DNA of 64,000 nucleotides from Fistulifera solaris (lineage: Eukaryota > Bacillariophyta > Bacillariophyceae > Naviculales > Stauroneidaceae). The notes under the pieces were generated by a model. That model saw only the letters and a program-made list of their open reading frames with translations. It was not told the DNA's origin and did no database searches. The DNA lies in contig AP026167.1 of NCBI GenBank assembly GCA_030295235.1, positions 558,001 through 622,000 on the forward strand, in the 5' to 3' direction. Positions 42,477 through 52,989 of this stretch are shown piece by piece; within the stretch, counting starts at the first letter, position 1; each line of letters starts with the position of its first letter. The position numbers and the translations under genes were made by a program.

Positions 42477-43865
42477 ATGAAATCGCCAACAACAAACTTG
42501 TTCGATTCGCCCCTTTCACACCAAGCGGAGAAAACACCTCTACGGCGCCGAGAAAATGATTCGTTCGCCGCTCCAACATACCATACTGGGTCCATTGGAG
42601 AACTGCCAGTGCTCTCTCATCATCAACGCAGAGTGAGAAGGCAAGCAAACGATACCGAGCGACTTATCCGGATGGGAATGAAAGCGGTTTTACTTTCTCC
42701 TGTGGTGGTCTTGGTGATTTGGAGTGTGTTCCTAGTAACGTCCAAACCGATGACATCCAACGCACGATCGGCAGTTCGTGTTCCTGTTCGACCAAAGTCG
42801 TCTTCAAGAGAAGGTGGCCTGGTCGATGTCCATCAGAATGCTGGATTCATAGTGCCTCTCAACGCCATAAATAACAATGTCGTGGCAAACTCAATGAGCG
42901 GAAATACGGATTCTCTCGTCGTCGCTCGTCCGCACCCGCATCCTCGCGAGGAAGGACCTGTCGTCTACTTGCAACCTCCGGCCTACGGTTCGGGATTTCC
43001 CGCTATTTCTTCATTCATGGGCATGACGCGATCACAAACGTTACAAGGACAACCATTGCAGTCAGAGACCATGTTCGGAGAAGGAAACATGATGATGCAA
43101 GCGCAACCGATGCAACAAGAAGCCATGCAAGGACAAAGTCTTCTTGTACAACCACCCATTCAGGCACAAGCTGCACAGGGACAAAACATCATTGTGCAAC
43201 CACCCAATCTGCAAGCGCAATCGCTACAAGGACAAACGTACATGATGCAAGCACAACCGATGGATACCGAAACCCTGCAAGGACAAAATAACATGGTGCA
43301 AGCACAGCCAAGCATGGGAAGGAGTCAGCCCGCTGTTCAGCCGGGTGTTTCGGTGCGATATTACTACTACGACCCGGCTCACACCAAGCAAGATGCATCG
43401 GGCAACCTCATTCTACCAGATACTGTATATGATAGCCAAGGACGTGCTGTTCCTCTGGCGTTACTGCAACAGGATGCTGTGCTCCAACAAGATCCTCCTC
43501 GCGGGGTCTTCCACCACGACAACTTTACCAACGATTCCAGTATTCCACGCATCAATATCACTTATTCACACCCCAACACGGTACAAACGCGCAAGGAGAG
43601 GAAAAAGCAGGCCACGTTTGCCGCGGGAGACATTCCAACCGTCGGGACGGATCAATCGATAATTGTTGGAACGGCCGGTATCATGGCTCTTTTGGTAGGA
43701 GCCTTGTCCGCCCGAAGGTTGCGATCCAAAGGAATCCTTTCTTTGTGCATGGATGACGAAAACTTGCAAGACGATGCCGCTTATGATACAGCTTTCACAA
43801 CATCGGGATCGTACAACACGTTCGCTTGGAAGGGGGGATCTGGAGAAATTCGATGTATAGTGTGA
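42477..43865 (+). CDS. Membrane protein with Gln/Met-rich repeat domain
   Basis: A 462-residue protein of unknown function. It has a Ser/Arg-rich N-terminus, a transmembrane segment near residue 70 (AVLLSPVVVLVIWSVFLVT), and a long middle with about seven imperfect LQGQ...MMQAQPM repeats (nt about 43030-43310). An IVGTAGIMALLVGAL hydrophobic segment lies near the C-terminus and a short acidic cytosolic tail follows. Low-complexity secretory-pathway proteins of this kind in diatoms are often cell-wall or silica-associated, but nothing here proves that. The last residues are uncertain: at a G6 run near 43840 the alternative frame ends WKGDLEKFDV, which looks more like a purposeful C-terminus than the unbroken frame's GGSGEIRCIV. 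Confidence 0.72.
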   Translation: MKSPTTNLFDSPLSHQAEKTPLRRRENDSFAAPTYHTGSIGELPVLSHHQRRVRRQANDTERLIRMGMKAVLLSPVVVLVIWSVFLVTSKPMTSNARSAVRVPVRPKSSSREGGLVDVHQNAGFIVPLNAINNNVVANSMSGNTDSLVVARPHPHPREEGPVVYLQPPAYGSGFPAISSFMGMTRSQTLQGQPLQSETMFGEGNMMMQAQPMQQEAMQGQSLLVQPPIQAQAAQGQNIIVQPPNLQAQSLQGQTYMMQAQPMDTETLQGQNNMVQAQPSMGRSQPAVQPGVSVRYYYYDPAHTKQDASGNLILPDTVYDSQGRAVPLALLQQDAVLQQDPPRGVFHHDNFTNDSSIPRINITYSHPNTVQTRKERKKQATFAAGDIPTVGTDQSIIVGTAGIMALLVGALSARRLRSKGILSLCMDDENLQDDAAYDTAFTTSGSYNTFAWKGGSGEIRCIV

Positions 43866-44244
43866 TGGAGTTGTGACTTGTGACTAGTTGATTCTACCTG
43901 TTTCTTACTAAAGTAAGAATTGGTTTAAATGCGCAATAAGGTAACTAGCGATTTGGACTTTTCATACTTAGAGCTAGCTAGAGCAACACTAATGTAACGT
44001 TGGCAAACGCTGATGAACTGTCCAACACCACGGTACCATACCTAGCTGGTTCGACCAGCTGCAAAAGACACGAAGATACGTCGAACTCTCCGAACCTCTG
44101 GCCTACTTTTTCTGATATACAAAACGTAAGTTCAACATTATCGCTTTGCCGCTTTTCCACGTTACCCTGGTAGCTTTCCTTTCGTCGGCATTTCATTCCT
44201 CACTCGTCCTTGTCATCTGACAACAATCATACTGTACTAATATC
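43866..44244. other. Intergenic with one strong hairpin
   Basis: 379 bases between co-oriented genes. It holds an AGCTGGTTCGACCAGCT palindrome (about 44043-44059). No gene was seen. Confidence 0.45.
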
Positions 44245-44985
44245 ATGGGTGCCTGTAGCTCTATTTTGAAGCAAATTATAGTCGTGGCCGCCAACGAAGT
44301 GGCCCAGCAGCAAGAAGAGTCCAAGCCGACCTCGCAACAGCCGTCAAAGCCCTCATCACAACATCATGAGGAATTTCAACCTTCGTCGCAAAAGGTATCT
44401 AGTGGCGATGCCGTCTATTCTAACTTGCCTGCCAATGCTGAGAAAGTCGCAGTGCGTAATGTGTACGACGGAGATACGTTGACCTTGCAGAATGAGGACA
44501 GAGTTCGTTTTGTTGGGATTGATACTCCAGAAATCAAGGAAAACGAGCCGTTTGCCGTCGAAGCAAAGGAATACACGAAGAGTCGGTGCAACAAAGGTGA
44601 TCTTTATTTGGTGCAAAGCGGAGGAAGAGACAAGTTTGACCGTATTTTGGCTTATGCTTATGTCCAACAAGATGATGGAAGCTTCCTATGTTTAAATGAA
44701 GGTCTTGTGGCATCTGGGCTTGCCGTGGCCTATTCGCCGTCCGTATCGGAACGCCCTGACAATTGGGACAAGTTGTTGTCTTTGCAAAGCCGTGCTCGCG
44801 AAAAAGGTCTCGGGCGCTGGAGCCAGTTCAAAGATCGCGATGTTGTCAAAACGGCGAATGGTAGTGCTTACCATTCACGTTCTTGTGAACACTTGTCAAG
44901 CGTAAGGAATTTGACAGAAATGAAAGAGAGCGAAGCGATAGAGAAAGGATTACACCCTTGTCGATCGTGTTTGACTCTTGGGTGA
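44245..44985 (+). CDS. Staphylococcal-type nuclease with N-terminal acylation motif
   Basis: Ca2+-dependent nuclease of the SNase/thermonuclease fold, 246 residues. It starts MGACSSILKQ: Gly2 is a myristoylation candidate and Cys4 a palmitoylation candidate, predicting plasma-membrane or endomembrane attachment. Plant CAN1/CAN2 nucleases share this idea. A Gln/Ser/Pro linker precedes the core: YDGDT (Ca2+ Asp), VRFVGIDTPE (catalytic Arg), ENEPFAVEAKEY (catalytic Glu region) and KFDRILAYAYV (second Arg). The C-terminus has YHSRSCEHLSSV and GLHPCRSC, a His/Cys set found at the end of several bacterial SNase proteins and probably zinc-binding. All catalytic positions look intact. It acts on DNA or RNA; the physiological substrate is unknown. 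Confidence 0.88.
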   Translation: MGACSSILKQIIVVAANEVAQQQEESKPTSQQPSKPSSQHHEEFQPSSQKVSSGDAVYSNLPANAEKVAVRNVYDGDTLTLQNEDRVRFVGIDTPEIKENEPFAVEAKEYTKSRCNKGDLYLVQSGGRDKFDRILAYAYVQQDDGSFLCLNEGLVASGLAVAYSPSVSERPDNWDKLLSLQSRAREKGLGRWSQFKDRDVVKTANGSAYHSRSCEHLSSVRNLTEMKESEAIEKGLHPCRSCLTLG

Positions 44986-45872
44986 AGTTGGGGCGAAAGA
45001 TATTGATTTTGCCACGGTCGGTTCTCAACGTATTATGCCTAGGCCTAGCCGGAAGGCAATGTTATTTGGTTGATAACTACAATTGTAGAGTATTTTGTGA
45101 TTACTCTAGCAAACGTGATTCGAGTAGAAATGAATGTGGCTTGTTTCTTCTTCTGCAGTAGTCACACAAAAACGTTGCGTGATATTAGCAATGCACCTCC
45201 CGGGCGTAGACCGAAAATCTGTTCCATAGCTCTCCACATTTTTGTAAGGCAGCTCTTGAGTAACTTATTCACGTCGGAATCCTCCCTTAAAAACAATCAG
45301 CGGGATCGTCAAGTAAAGAACTGAATATGAGGATATTGATCACTATTACCTCCCTAGAGCGTCGGCATCGCAAAATCGGGAGTTTTTTCTACAAAAACTT
45401 GCTTCTGACTACCTGGTATCAGGTCCATTTACAACTGATCGCTGGGTAATTTACGTGAGAACGATATTTTCAAATGCCCTATAGTGTCACAACATGATAG
45501 ACTTGTTGTCTGTCAAGAGTCACGAGTCGATATTGTGTTGGTATTTTTGTTTTCTCTGTGTTAATGGCATCAATGTTGCCGATCTCTTTTGTGGAAAGTA
45601 ACTTACGGTAGTTGTTAAGGTCGCTTTACACTCGACATGGATCGGTAGAATCTGTCGGAGATATTTCCGGGACTGGAATTTCGTTGAGGAGTCGGAGTTA
45701 TCTCGCCTACACTTTATTGAGATAGTGTGCTCAAATCACTTTGCGGGTGCCACACAGACGACGACTCGTCTCGCATCAATCAATGCTCTCGAAATCGTCT
45801 CGAGCATCGACATGCAACCGCCGAAAGTGAAACAAAGTCAGTCTTTCTCTTACTTACAAACGCGCTCTTACC
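44986..45872. other. Intergenic, no supported gene
   Basis: 887 bases between co-oriented genes. It contains one TACCTGGTA word (45410-45418). Open frames are short and featureless; the one at 45725-45979 overlaps the next gene in another frame. Confidence 0.4.
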
Positions 45873-46634
45873 ATGACCTCTTTGAAAACACCATTCATTG
45901 TCTTGCAGCGTCGTGGATTCTCTACGGGAACGCGAGGCGCCCGCGGTCACGGCTGGTTGACCAATTTTCGAGAAGGTAAGGGCGGACGACACTTACAAGG
46001 CGAATACTTTGATCGGTCGCAATCCGATGCTTTGGCCTGGAATCGCGCCGTTTTAGAATTGGGAAGTAAGCGTGTTCACATGAAGGTGGTTGCTGAACCG
46101 AAATCGAGCACGGAACAAACTGCTTCGTTGGATAATTTAACGGGTGCGGCGTTCGATTTGGAGATAGATGTAGCCAGCGCCGTTTTCCCAGAAACAGTGG
46201 AAAACTTTGTACAGTTGCTACAAGAGAAATATCGCGGAACACGACTATATCGGGTGGAGCGCAATGTGGGCTTTTATGGTGGTGATGTTGTGACAAATAC
46301 GGGCAAGGCGGGGCATTCCGCGGGCGATTTCCCTCGATTAGCGACGACACGAGATCTTTCTTCGGCGCTTTGGCACGTGCCTGGGACGATTTCCATGGTG
46401 GTGCCGACCGTCGGTGAAATTGATTCGCGGTTTCTGCTGTGCTCTCATTATGCACCGCATCTAGATGGTATTCACCGTGCGTTTGGTATGCTGACCGATG
46501 ATAGCCTATCACTGGTCAAAGAATGGCACGATACGCTCTGGACCACGTACGGTGTACCAGCGGGGTTCGACTTGATTCTAACGAAGGGCGGCGTCGTGGA
46601 TGAAAGTCACTCTTCGTCGTCACAAGCAGCATAA
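45873..46634 (+). CDS. Divergent cyclophilin-like protein, probably organellar
   Basis: A 253-residue protein with a cyclophilin (peptidyl-prolyl isomerase) fold signature: FDLEIDVASAVFPETVENFVQLLQ, YRVERNVGFYGGDV, GDFPRL and WHVPGTISMVVP, then SRFLLCSHYAPHLDGIHRAFGML. The catalytic region is altered. The usual FHR...QGGD reads YRVERNVGFYGGD, so the Gln is missing, and isomerase activity is uncertain. The N-terminus (MTSLKTPFIVLQRRGFSTGTRGARG) is basic, hydroxylated and acid-free with an RRGFST-like cleavage pattern, pointing to mitochondria. Folding help in the organelle is the likeliest role. Confidence 0.78.
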   Translation: MTSLKTPFIVLQRRGFSTGTRGARGHGWLTNFREGKGGRHLQGEYFDRSQSDALAWNRAVLELGSKRVHMKVVAEPKSSTEQTASLDNLTGAAFDLEIDVASAVFPETVENFVQLLQEKYRGTRLYRVERNVGFYGGDVVTNTGKAGHSAGDFPRLATTRDLSSALWHVPGTISMVVPTVGEIDSRFLLCSHYAPHLDGIHRAFGMLTDDSLSLVKEWHDTLWTTYGVPAGFDLILTKGGVVDESHSSSSQAA

Positions 46635-46729
46635 TTCGAAAAAGCAATTGTTCTAAAAATGTTAACTAAGAGAGTGCTATTCTTGGGTCGACATCTATAC
46701 AAATGGAAGGGTTCTGCGCTGTTCGCTTT

Positions 46730-47830
46730 TTATGAAAAAGTCGGCATTCGGTGTTGTGCTTGTGTTATTGTCGCATCGTCGAAAGCGGTTTGTAAAAATT
46801 GTTCAAAGGCTGCCAGTAGTTCCAATCGCACAGGTTGTGATTCTTTCAACAGTTGCAATTGCTTCTTTTTGTAAGAAGACCTTCCGTCCGATGATTCAAT
46901 AGGAATAGCTGTAATTCCGTAAGCCGATGCATCATACGGACTCGCCGCCACATCCAGTCGTCGCGCCTGGACTGCCAAAGATAAACACCGTAGCTTCAAG
47001 TCTGCCGAAATGAACGGTTGCAGCTTTGTAATCATTTTAAACAAATCCATGGTAGCATGCAAGCAAGCCGGTTGCTCACTAATCAGCTGCTGGTCTCGGC
47101 TTACTAATGGAACTGTATTCAAGGGCAAAGCTGGCGGTGCAAAGAACCGCAATGCATCGTAATGTGTGCAGCAGACGCCATTCCTCTCAACCGCTGCATT
47201 CAACGTGTCGCGATCGACCCTTAATGGCAAATGTTTTTGATATTTTCCGCTTTGGGGTGGAGTACTACCGGGAGGATGGTATTGCATGGCCCATTCGTGT
47301 AAATTGTAGCAGTGCAGGACCGGGTCTTTCTGTGCCGATTGTTGCAACACTTTATGATACCACACAAACGCGGAGGCGGGGCCCACTAAATCTTCCGAAG
47401 ATAGATAGTAATTGGATGGGCAGTAAGAAATACCCGAAGATTGAACAGAAGCACCACGTAACGGCAATAAATCACCCAAATCATCCAGGGTGGCACCTTC
47501 CAGAAAGACCGGATAGGTCGGTAAGGACCATTGTTTCAGTTTGCGGACACCCTTGGCGCCCTTCATGCCGTAATATTCGATGAAAAAGTTGTAGACAGGA
47601 TGTTTTGCATCCAAGGTATCGGCTAATAAACCGGGTCGCAAGAGTTCGTGGACGTGTTCGGCGTGTTGAACTGCCGCAGTCCTCCACACAGACTCCCGAA
47701 GAATGGTCGTTGTAACCGCTCGGTGTGCGACTGTACTCATTCCAACAATACTCTTTGGTAACAGCAAAAGAAGCCCCACTGCAAAGCGATTCCGAAACAT
47801 GTTAGAGCATGTTAGTAGCTTCAATATCAA
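46730..47830 (-). CDS. Bacterial-type conserved protein, often labelled 3-methyladenine DNA glycosylase
   Basis: A 366-residue protein whose core matches a conserved bacterial family commonly annotated as 3-methyladenine DNA glycosylase, an annotation with little direct support that I know of. Recognisable blocks are HPVYNFFIEYYGMKG, YPVFLEGA, HCYNLHEWAMQYHP, CTHYDALRFFAPPALPLN, EQPACLHATMDLFKM and LDVAASPYDASAYGI. A hydrophobic N-terminus (MFRNRFAVGLLLLLPKSIVG) looks like a signal or organelle presequence, so the alkyladenine-repair label should be held loosely. The gene is unbroken and intron-free, consistent with an acquired bacterial gene, but this is inference. It converges on the cyclophilin-like gene. 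Confidence 0.7.
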   Translation of the reverse strand: MILKLLTCSNMFRNRFAVGLLLLLPKSIVGMSTVAHRAVTTTILRESVWRTAAVQHAEHVHELLRPGLLADTLDAKHPVYNFFIEYYGMKGAKGVRKLKQWSLPTYPVFLEGATLDDLGDLLPLRGASVQSSGISYCPSNYYLSSEDLVGPASAFVWYHKVLQQSAQKDPVLHCYNLHEWAMQYHPPGSTPPQSGKYQKHLPLRVDRDTLNAAVERNGVCCTHYDALRFFAPPALPLNTVPLVSRDQQLISEQPACLHATMDLFKMITKLQPFISADLKLRCLSLAVQARRLDVAASPYDASAYGITAIPIESSDGRSSYKKKQLQLLKESQPVRLELLAAFEQFLQTAFDDATITQAQHRMPTFS

Positions 47831-48553
47831 TTGCTAAAGATGATGGAATAATAATAGCAATGGTTGGTTGTTCCCTCCTCTACTACTACGTATTATCGCC
47901 TTGAAAAAATAAACAGATTTTACTTAAGGAAATGACACGAAAGGTATGAATTGTAGTTAGCAAATTAAAACCACTTCATGGCTATTCTTGAGAGTCTACA
48001 AAATTAACGTACCTGGTAGTACATTAAATCCGTACGTGCTCGTGGCACTCGATCGTTTTAAGGTTATCCACCTTTTAAACCCGATAATATAAATACCAGG
48101 TACAAAGTAGGATGATTAATCCTTACATAAAATCCGTAGGGGTGCTCGTGGCAATCAATCGTATTAAGGTTATCCACCTTTTAACCCGATAACCTTAATA
48201 GGATGAGTACATAAAATTCGTACGGGTGCTCGTGGCTCGTGGCACTCGATCGCATTAAGGTTATCCACCTTTTAAACCCGATAACCTTAATAGTGTGAGT
48301 GATATTGGCTTTGCTTTAAGGATTTCCCTCTACACAAACACTGGTTGTTGTGGAGTGGCTTAAGTAAAATCCGTGGCTTTTCACAAGGGGATAGGGGATA
48401 CCTGGTACTTCTGGTACCGGTAAAAGGTTTATTGAAAGGCAAAAATCGAAAAAGTCGGGTTCGGTTGCACTGCATGGGAGATTTCTACGTAAATTGAATT
48501 GTACCAGGTAATGAATAAATCCATGACGCATATATGAACAAACGTTTATAGTC
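47831..48553. other. Intergenic with palindromic tandem array
   Basis: 723 bases between the glycosylase-labelled gene and ligase IV. Most of it is a three-unit tandem repeat (48020-48300). Four TACCWGGTA words occur at 48010, 48094, 48399 and 48502. No gene is supported. Confidence 0.55.
48020..48300. repeat. Tandem array of three ~90-100-bp hairpin units
   Basis: Each unit reads about AAATCCGTACGGGTGCTCGTGGCA, then an inverted repeat. In unit 2 the arms ATTAAGGTTATC (48163-48174) and GATAACCTTAAT (48188-48199) are perfect complements around a 13-base loop. In unit 3 they lie at 48254-48265 and 48280-48291 around a 14-base loop. Unit 1 (48020-48118) has a decayed right arm. The three left arms and loops are nearly identical. 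Confidence 0.9.
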
Positions 48554-51500
48554 ATGGATGCGAATAAGGAAAAAGAACTGTTCGACGGGGAGGAGGAGGA
48601 CGACGAAGAAGAGGAAGAGGTTTTCGCGGAAGAAGACGCCGAGAATAGTGACGAGGATCCTGTCGCGGAAGGTGATGCTTTGCCCGCAAAAGACATAGAA
48701 CCGTCCTACAAGAAAGCTAATAGCCTTCACTTCTTTACACTGTGTAGGCGACTCGAAGGCTTATGGAAAGCGACTCGTGGTCGAATCAAGAAAAAGAATA
48801 TAAAGCTCGAGAGGGCTGACAAACTGCGTGCCATCCTACCGGAAACACTTTTGGATTATCTCTCGACTCCTCTTGTTCCCGGCGGTCCACCGGAATCTGC
48901 TTTCCCCCTCATTCGGTTGCTTATACCCGACAAAGACGCGAGCCGCTACTTCAACGCGAAAGAAAACACAATCGCGATGACCTATGCTGGTGCTTTTCAA
49001 CTATCCAAGCGACCGGGAGGTCCGTACGAGATGTTGGCGCATTTTAGAGAACCTAACATTGTGAATGATCCGGCAGCGGTGGGAGATTTCGCACTAGTGG
49101 TGAAGAAGGTCTTGAAGGATCGCATCGTGCATGATAAAACGGAGAAGAGCGGGTCGGATTGGACCGTTGGTGATATCAATTACTTCTTGGACGAGCTCGC
49201 GAACCTTAAGCACAAATCAGTCGCCGCCAAAGCGACGCAAGGAGCAAATGCGAAGTCGTTGAAAGATTTGCGCATCGAACTATTTCGAGAGCTGAGTAAG
49301 CCGCGAAGTAAAGATGGCGCGCCGCTGTCCCCTTTGGAGCATTGTTGGTTGGTAAGAATCATTCAACAAGACATGAAATTCGGTGTTGGATGGCGTAATC
49401 TGGTAAGTAATAGGAGCGCAGCGACCATGAAAGCTCATTATTTCGCTTAGAGCTGACATTGCCTTGGTGAAAGCTAGAATGGTTTCACAAGCATGCGGCG
49501 ACTCTCTACGATGCCCACACCAGCTTAAAAGCCATCTGCAAGACTCTGTGTCTTCCCTGACTTTGTAGGGAATCATGGGCTAGAAAGTGCCGACGCCGAT
49601 GCCGACCCCGACAAACCGAGCACATCCTACATTATCTCGTCAAATGTTAGTTTAACCTTTGGAAGACCGTTCAAACCAATGCTTTCGGCGAAAACCTCCT
49701 TTGAGAAGTGTCTGGATGATATTTCGAATAGGCATCGTGTCTTTGTCAATAAGCTGCCAGATGCTCACCCGCTTCACCAAAGTCTCACCTTTCGAAATCC
49801 AGTCTTCTCAATTGAAACAAAACTAGATGGTGAGAGAATGATCGTTCATGCTAGCCGAAATGGCACCATTAAGATTCATTCTAGAGTGGGAAACTGGTAT
49901 AGGTGAGTCGAATCCTCTATCGTTTTGAAAAGATCAAATATAAAAAGCGTCACCTAAATTCCTTTCCTTCTCATTTGGCAGTGACCTGTACAGCCCAGTC
50001 TTGGGCCCTGCATTGCGACGCGCACTTGCTGGAAACGAAATAGATGTGTGAGTATCGTGTACTTGGCGCGCCTTCCTTTTGACTAATTGGCCGTCCCTGA
50101 CTTTGCATCGTTTCCCTTTAACTTCAGTGTTTTGGATGGAGAGATTCTTGCATATGATGCCGGCAGAAAGGAAACCATCCCATTCGGGCAGAACAGGACT
50201 GTCGCTAATCTTCGAAGACAGTGGATGCAGCGATCCAACATAATTGATGAACGTGACACTCTCCGGCACGATGCGGATAAGCATGACAATATCATTACCA
50301 CGAATCATGTGGCTAACAGGATGCATGTGTCGTCCGATGCAGACCTGGCTGGCGAGGAATGTTGGCTGCAGTTTGTTGCTTTTGATATTTTGTACATCAA
50401 TGGACCTGACGCTTCCCGTCTCCTCGAAGAAACAGTGTCGTCTCATATTGTACCTCGTCCCGAACCAGGTGCAATCACTAGTCTTGATGGGATTGAAAGA
50501 AAGCGACTATTATACAGAGTCCTCCAACAACAAGAAAATGAAGTGCAAATTGTGGCCACTTGGGTGATTCGTCCTGACGGTGAGTTGATTGAAGGGTCGA
50601 ACTACTTTCGCTTCAATAATCCACTCTGTGATTTTGGCTATTGTAAGACGGATCTTGATTCAATTTCTTGGACACTTTCTCAAGACAAAGCGACAATATT
50701 CAATCTTGAGCAGGAAAGACGCCATCGTCTTAGAAACAGTAGCGTAAGCGAAGCACGGGCATGTGCCGTCAACGAAATTTACGGCAAGATGGTGGAGGAC
50801 CAACGAATGGAAGGCCTCGTTTTCAAGGATTTATCTTGCCCTTATTTTCTTGGGGATGAGTCGAGAAGTCTTGCTTATTGGCACAAATTCAAGCCGGATT
50901 ATCACAATGGTTCCAGTGCTAGCGATTTAGACTTAGTCATAATCGGCGCCTACTTCGCTTCGGGCCTTCGCCTTGCCGGAATGCCCTCAAGCTTCCTCTG
51001 TGCATGCGTTGACTCAAAGGACTCAGAAGTTTTCTTCCCTCTTTGTAAAGTCAACGCGGGCTCAATGAGACAGGAGGTGCTACATGACCTATTTAGGAGC
51101 ACAGGATTAACAAAAAATGGCGAGACAGGGAAATACGTCATCGGTCAAAAATGGTATAAAGAACAAAACCGGAATATTCCTGACTTCGTGACAACCAGAA
51201 CCTATCAGCCAAATGTCCAATCTGGCTGGAAAGTGCGAAGCACCGATTACCCCGATTTATGGATTCATCCTTTGGACTCAAGAATCATAACCCTGAATGC
51301 TGGTATGTCTTTATTGTGGAATGTTGACTTGGTGTACTTGGTTACTCACCAAATTAAGTGTGGTTCAAAACAGGTGAAATCGTATCGAGCGACGCTTTTT
51401 CTGCTGGTGTCACACTTAGATTTCCACGTGTCACTGCACTCCGGGATGTTTCAGAAAAGAATGTGTCTGATGTCGAAACCGAATTTCAGCTATGGTCAAT

Positions 51501-52745
51501 TTATCAGGAGACACTAGCTAGTCGCTCTGATATCGTGACCGGCATCACCTTCTCGTCTCCGGCAAACAATAGCAATGGTGCCCGAAATATTCTGTGTAGA
51601 TTCTTGACAGAGGAGCAACTGAATGGATCCAAAAAGAAGAAAACCAAGTCGCGTGCAAAGAGAGAAACGCCGGGCGTGAATATGGCAGATCTCGTGGAGA
51701 AAGTAGAAAGCGATCGTTTGGCTGGGATGGTTATATTCGTTCTTGAGGGGACTTATCTGCTTGACGAAAACTTCATTTACGATGAGGAAGCCAAAGAATC
51801 TGGTTGGCTTGAAGAAGCGAAAAAATTAGATCAAGCCAGGATCTTCAAGTATTCATCAGAAAACATTCGGGGACAGTTTATTCTAACGCCGATACAAAAG
51901 CTGTAGTAGTAGCCGATGGAAGATCTCTCGTAGTAGGCGGGCGGAAGGATGACGCGCGGGTGGTTTCACATATCCAAGCCATAAAAAACTATCGTTCCGA
52001 GGTCGAGGGCTGGCATGGCAAAAAGCCCAAAACTAAGCGTGCCAGCGATGTCGAACTATTAGCCGCGCGAAAGGGCGTTGTGCGATGGAGCTACCTCTTT
52101 TCACTAGTCTATGGCTCAAGATCCACTGACCCTAAAATTATGGACTACTTGGTTTTCGCTTCACCAGCTGGTGATCCTACGAACTACTTTTTGACCAATG
52201 TTTGTACAGAAGAAATTCGGTCCACAACTTACCTTCAGCGCGTCCTCGCTACTCTCTCCGATTGCAGAAGAACACGGCCTGAGTTGTTATCATGGCAGGA
52301 TCAGACCGAACAATTTCTCGACCCATCGGAGCGATGGATCGTTGCGTCGAAGTACCAGAGTTTGTGGCCATACCGAAAATCAGAAGCAATAGTCAAACAA
52401 TCTGAAGTATTTTACATTCCTAATGATAGACTGATCGGCGAAAATTCTTTATCTCGCTCCTCGGCAGGTACGATGTATGACTCCTTGATTCCGCTTATTC
52501 GAGTGATGGGTGCTCGAGCTACGTTCGAGTTGACTACTGATGTAACGTATGTGACCTGTGACTTAGTTGAACGGGAAGATATTGCATTCAGACACGACTT
52601 GAGTCCCAGCATATTCTCTGACACGGAAACGGGACGTGATCTACTCATCATGCTGAAGCACTTTTGCATGCAGCACGAGAAAGATGATATCCGCTTGATT
52701 TCTCCTACTACGATTCGAAAACGGAAGTGGTGCGATGTCATTTGA
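48554..52745 (+). CDS. LIG4: ATP-dependent DNA ligase IV
   Basis: Ligase of non-homologous end joining. Exons 48554-49402, 49474-49902, 49982-50047, 50128-51302 and 51374-52745 give about 1,296 residues, longer than the roughly 910 of animal LIG4. After a Glu/Asp-rich start come the DNA-binding domain (LHFFTLCRRLEGLW, LEHCWLVRIIQQDMKFGVG), the adenylation site ETKLDGERM with its Lys, LDGEILAYD, MEGLVFKDL, YWHKFKPDY and DLDLVIIGAYFASG, then SSDAFSAGVTLRFPR as in LIG4. Two C-terminal regions look like BRCT domains (WSIYQETLASRSD... and WSYLFSLVYGS...) flanking an XRCC4-binding-like linker; this part is weaker. Frame breaks occur near 49550 and at the T3 run 51877-51879, each one base. Introns are 71-80 nt. 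Confidence 0.88.
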
Positions 52746-52989
52746 TATGTGAACAATAGATTGCTGATGACTTGATCGACAACCTTTCTGCCCCCATCAG
52801 TGTCTAGACTATTGTTGCTCTTTTAATTCAATCCTATCGACTTACGCCTTTTTAAAGTCGTAACTTTCTAGCACTTTGTTCTGGTAGACAAAATTAGCTA
52901 AGTGCTGTGAGGATTCCTTGCACGCCCGTAAGTCAGAAGGTACGTTCGTGATCATTATTAAAAGAAGCACATTTGAGCAATCTCTACTA

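Noticed and set aside
44035-44065. Hairpin AGCTGGTTCGACCAGCT as a tRNA or terminator
   Set aside because: It is a single perfect palindrome without other tRNA arms, and bacterial-style terminators are not expected here.
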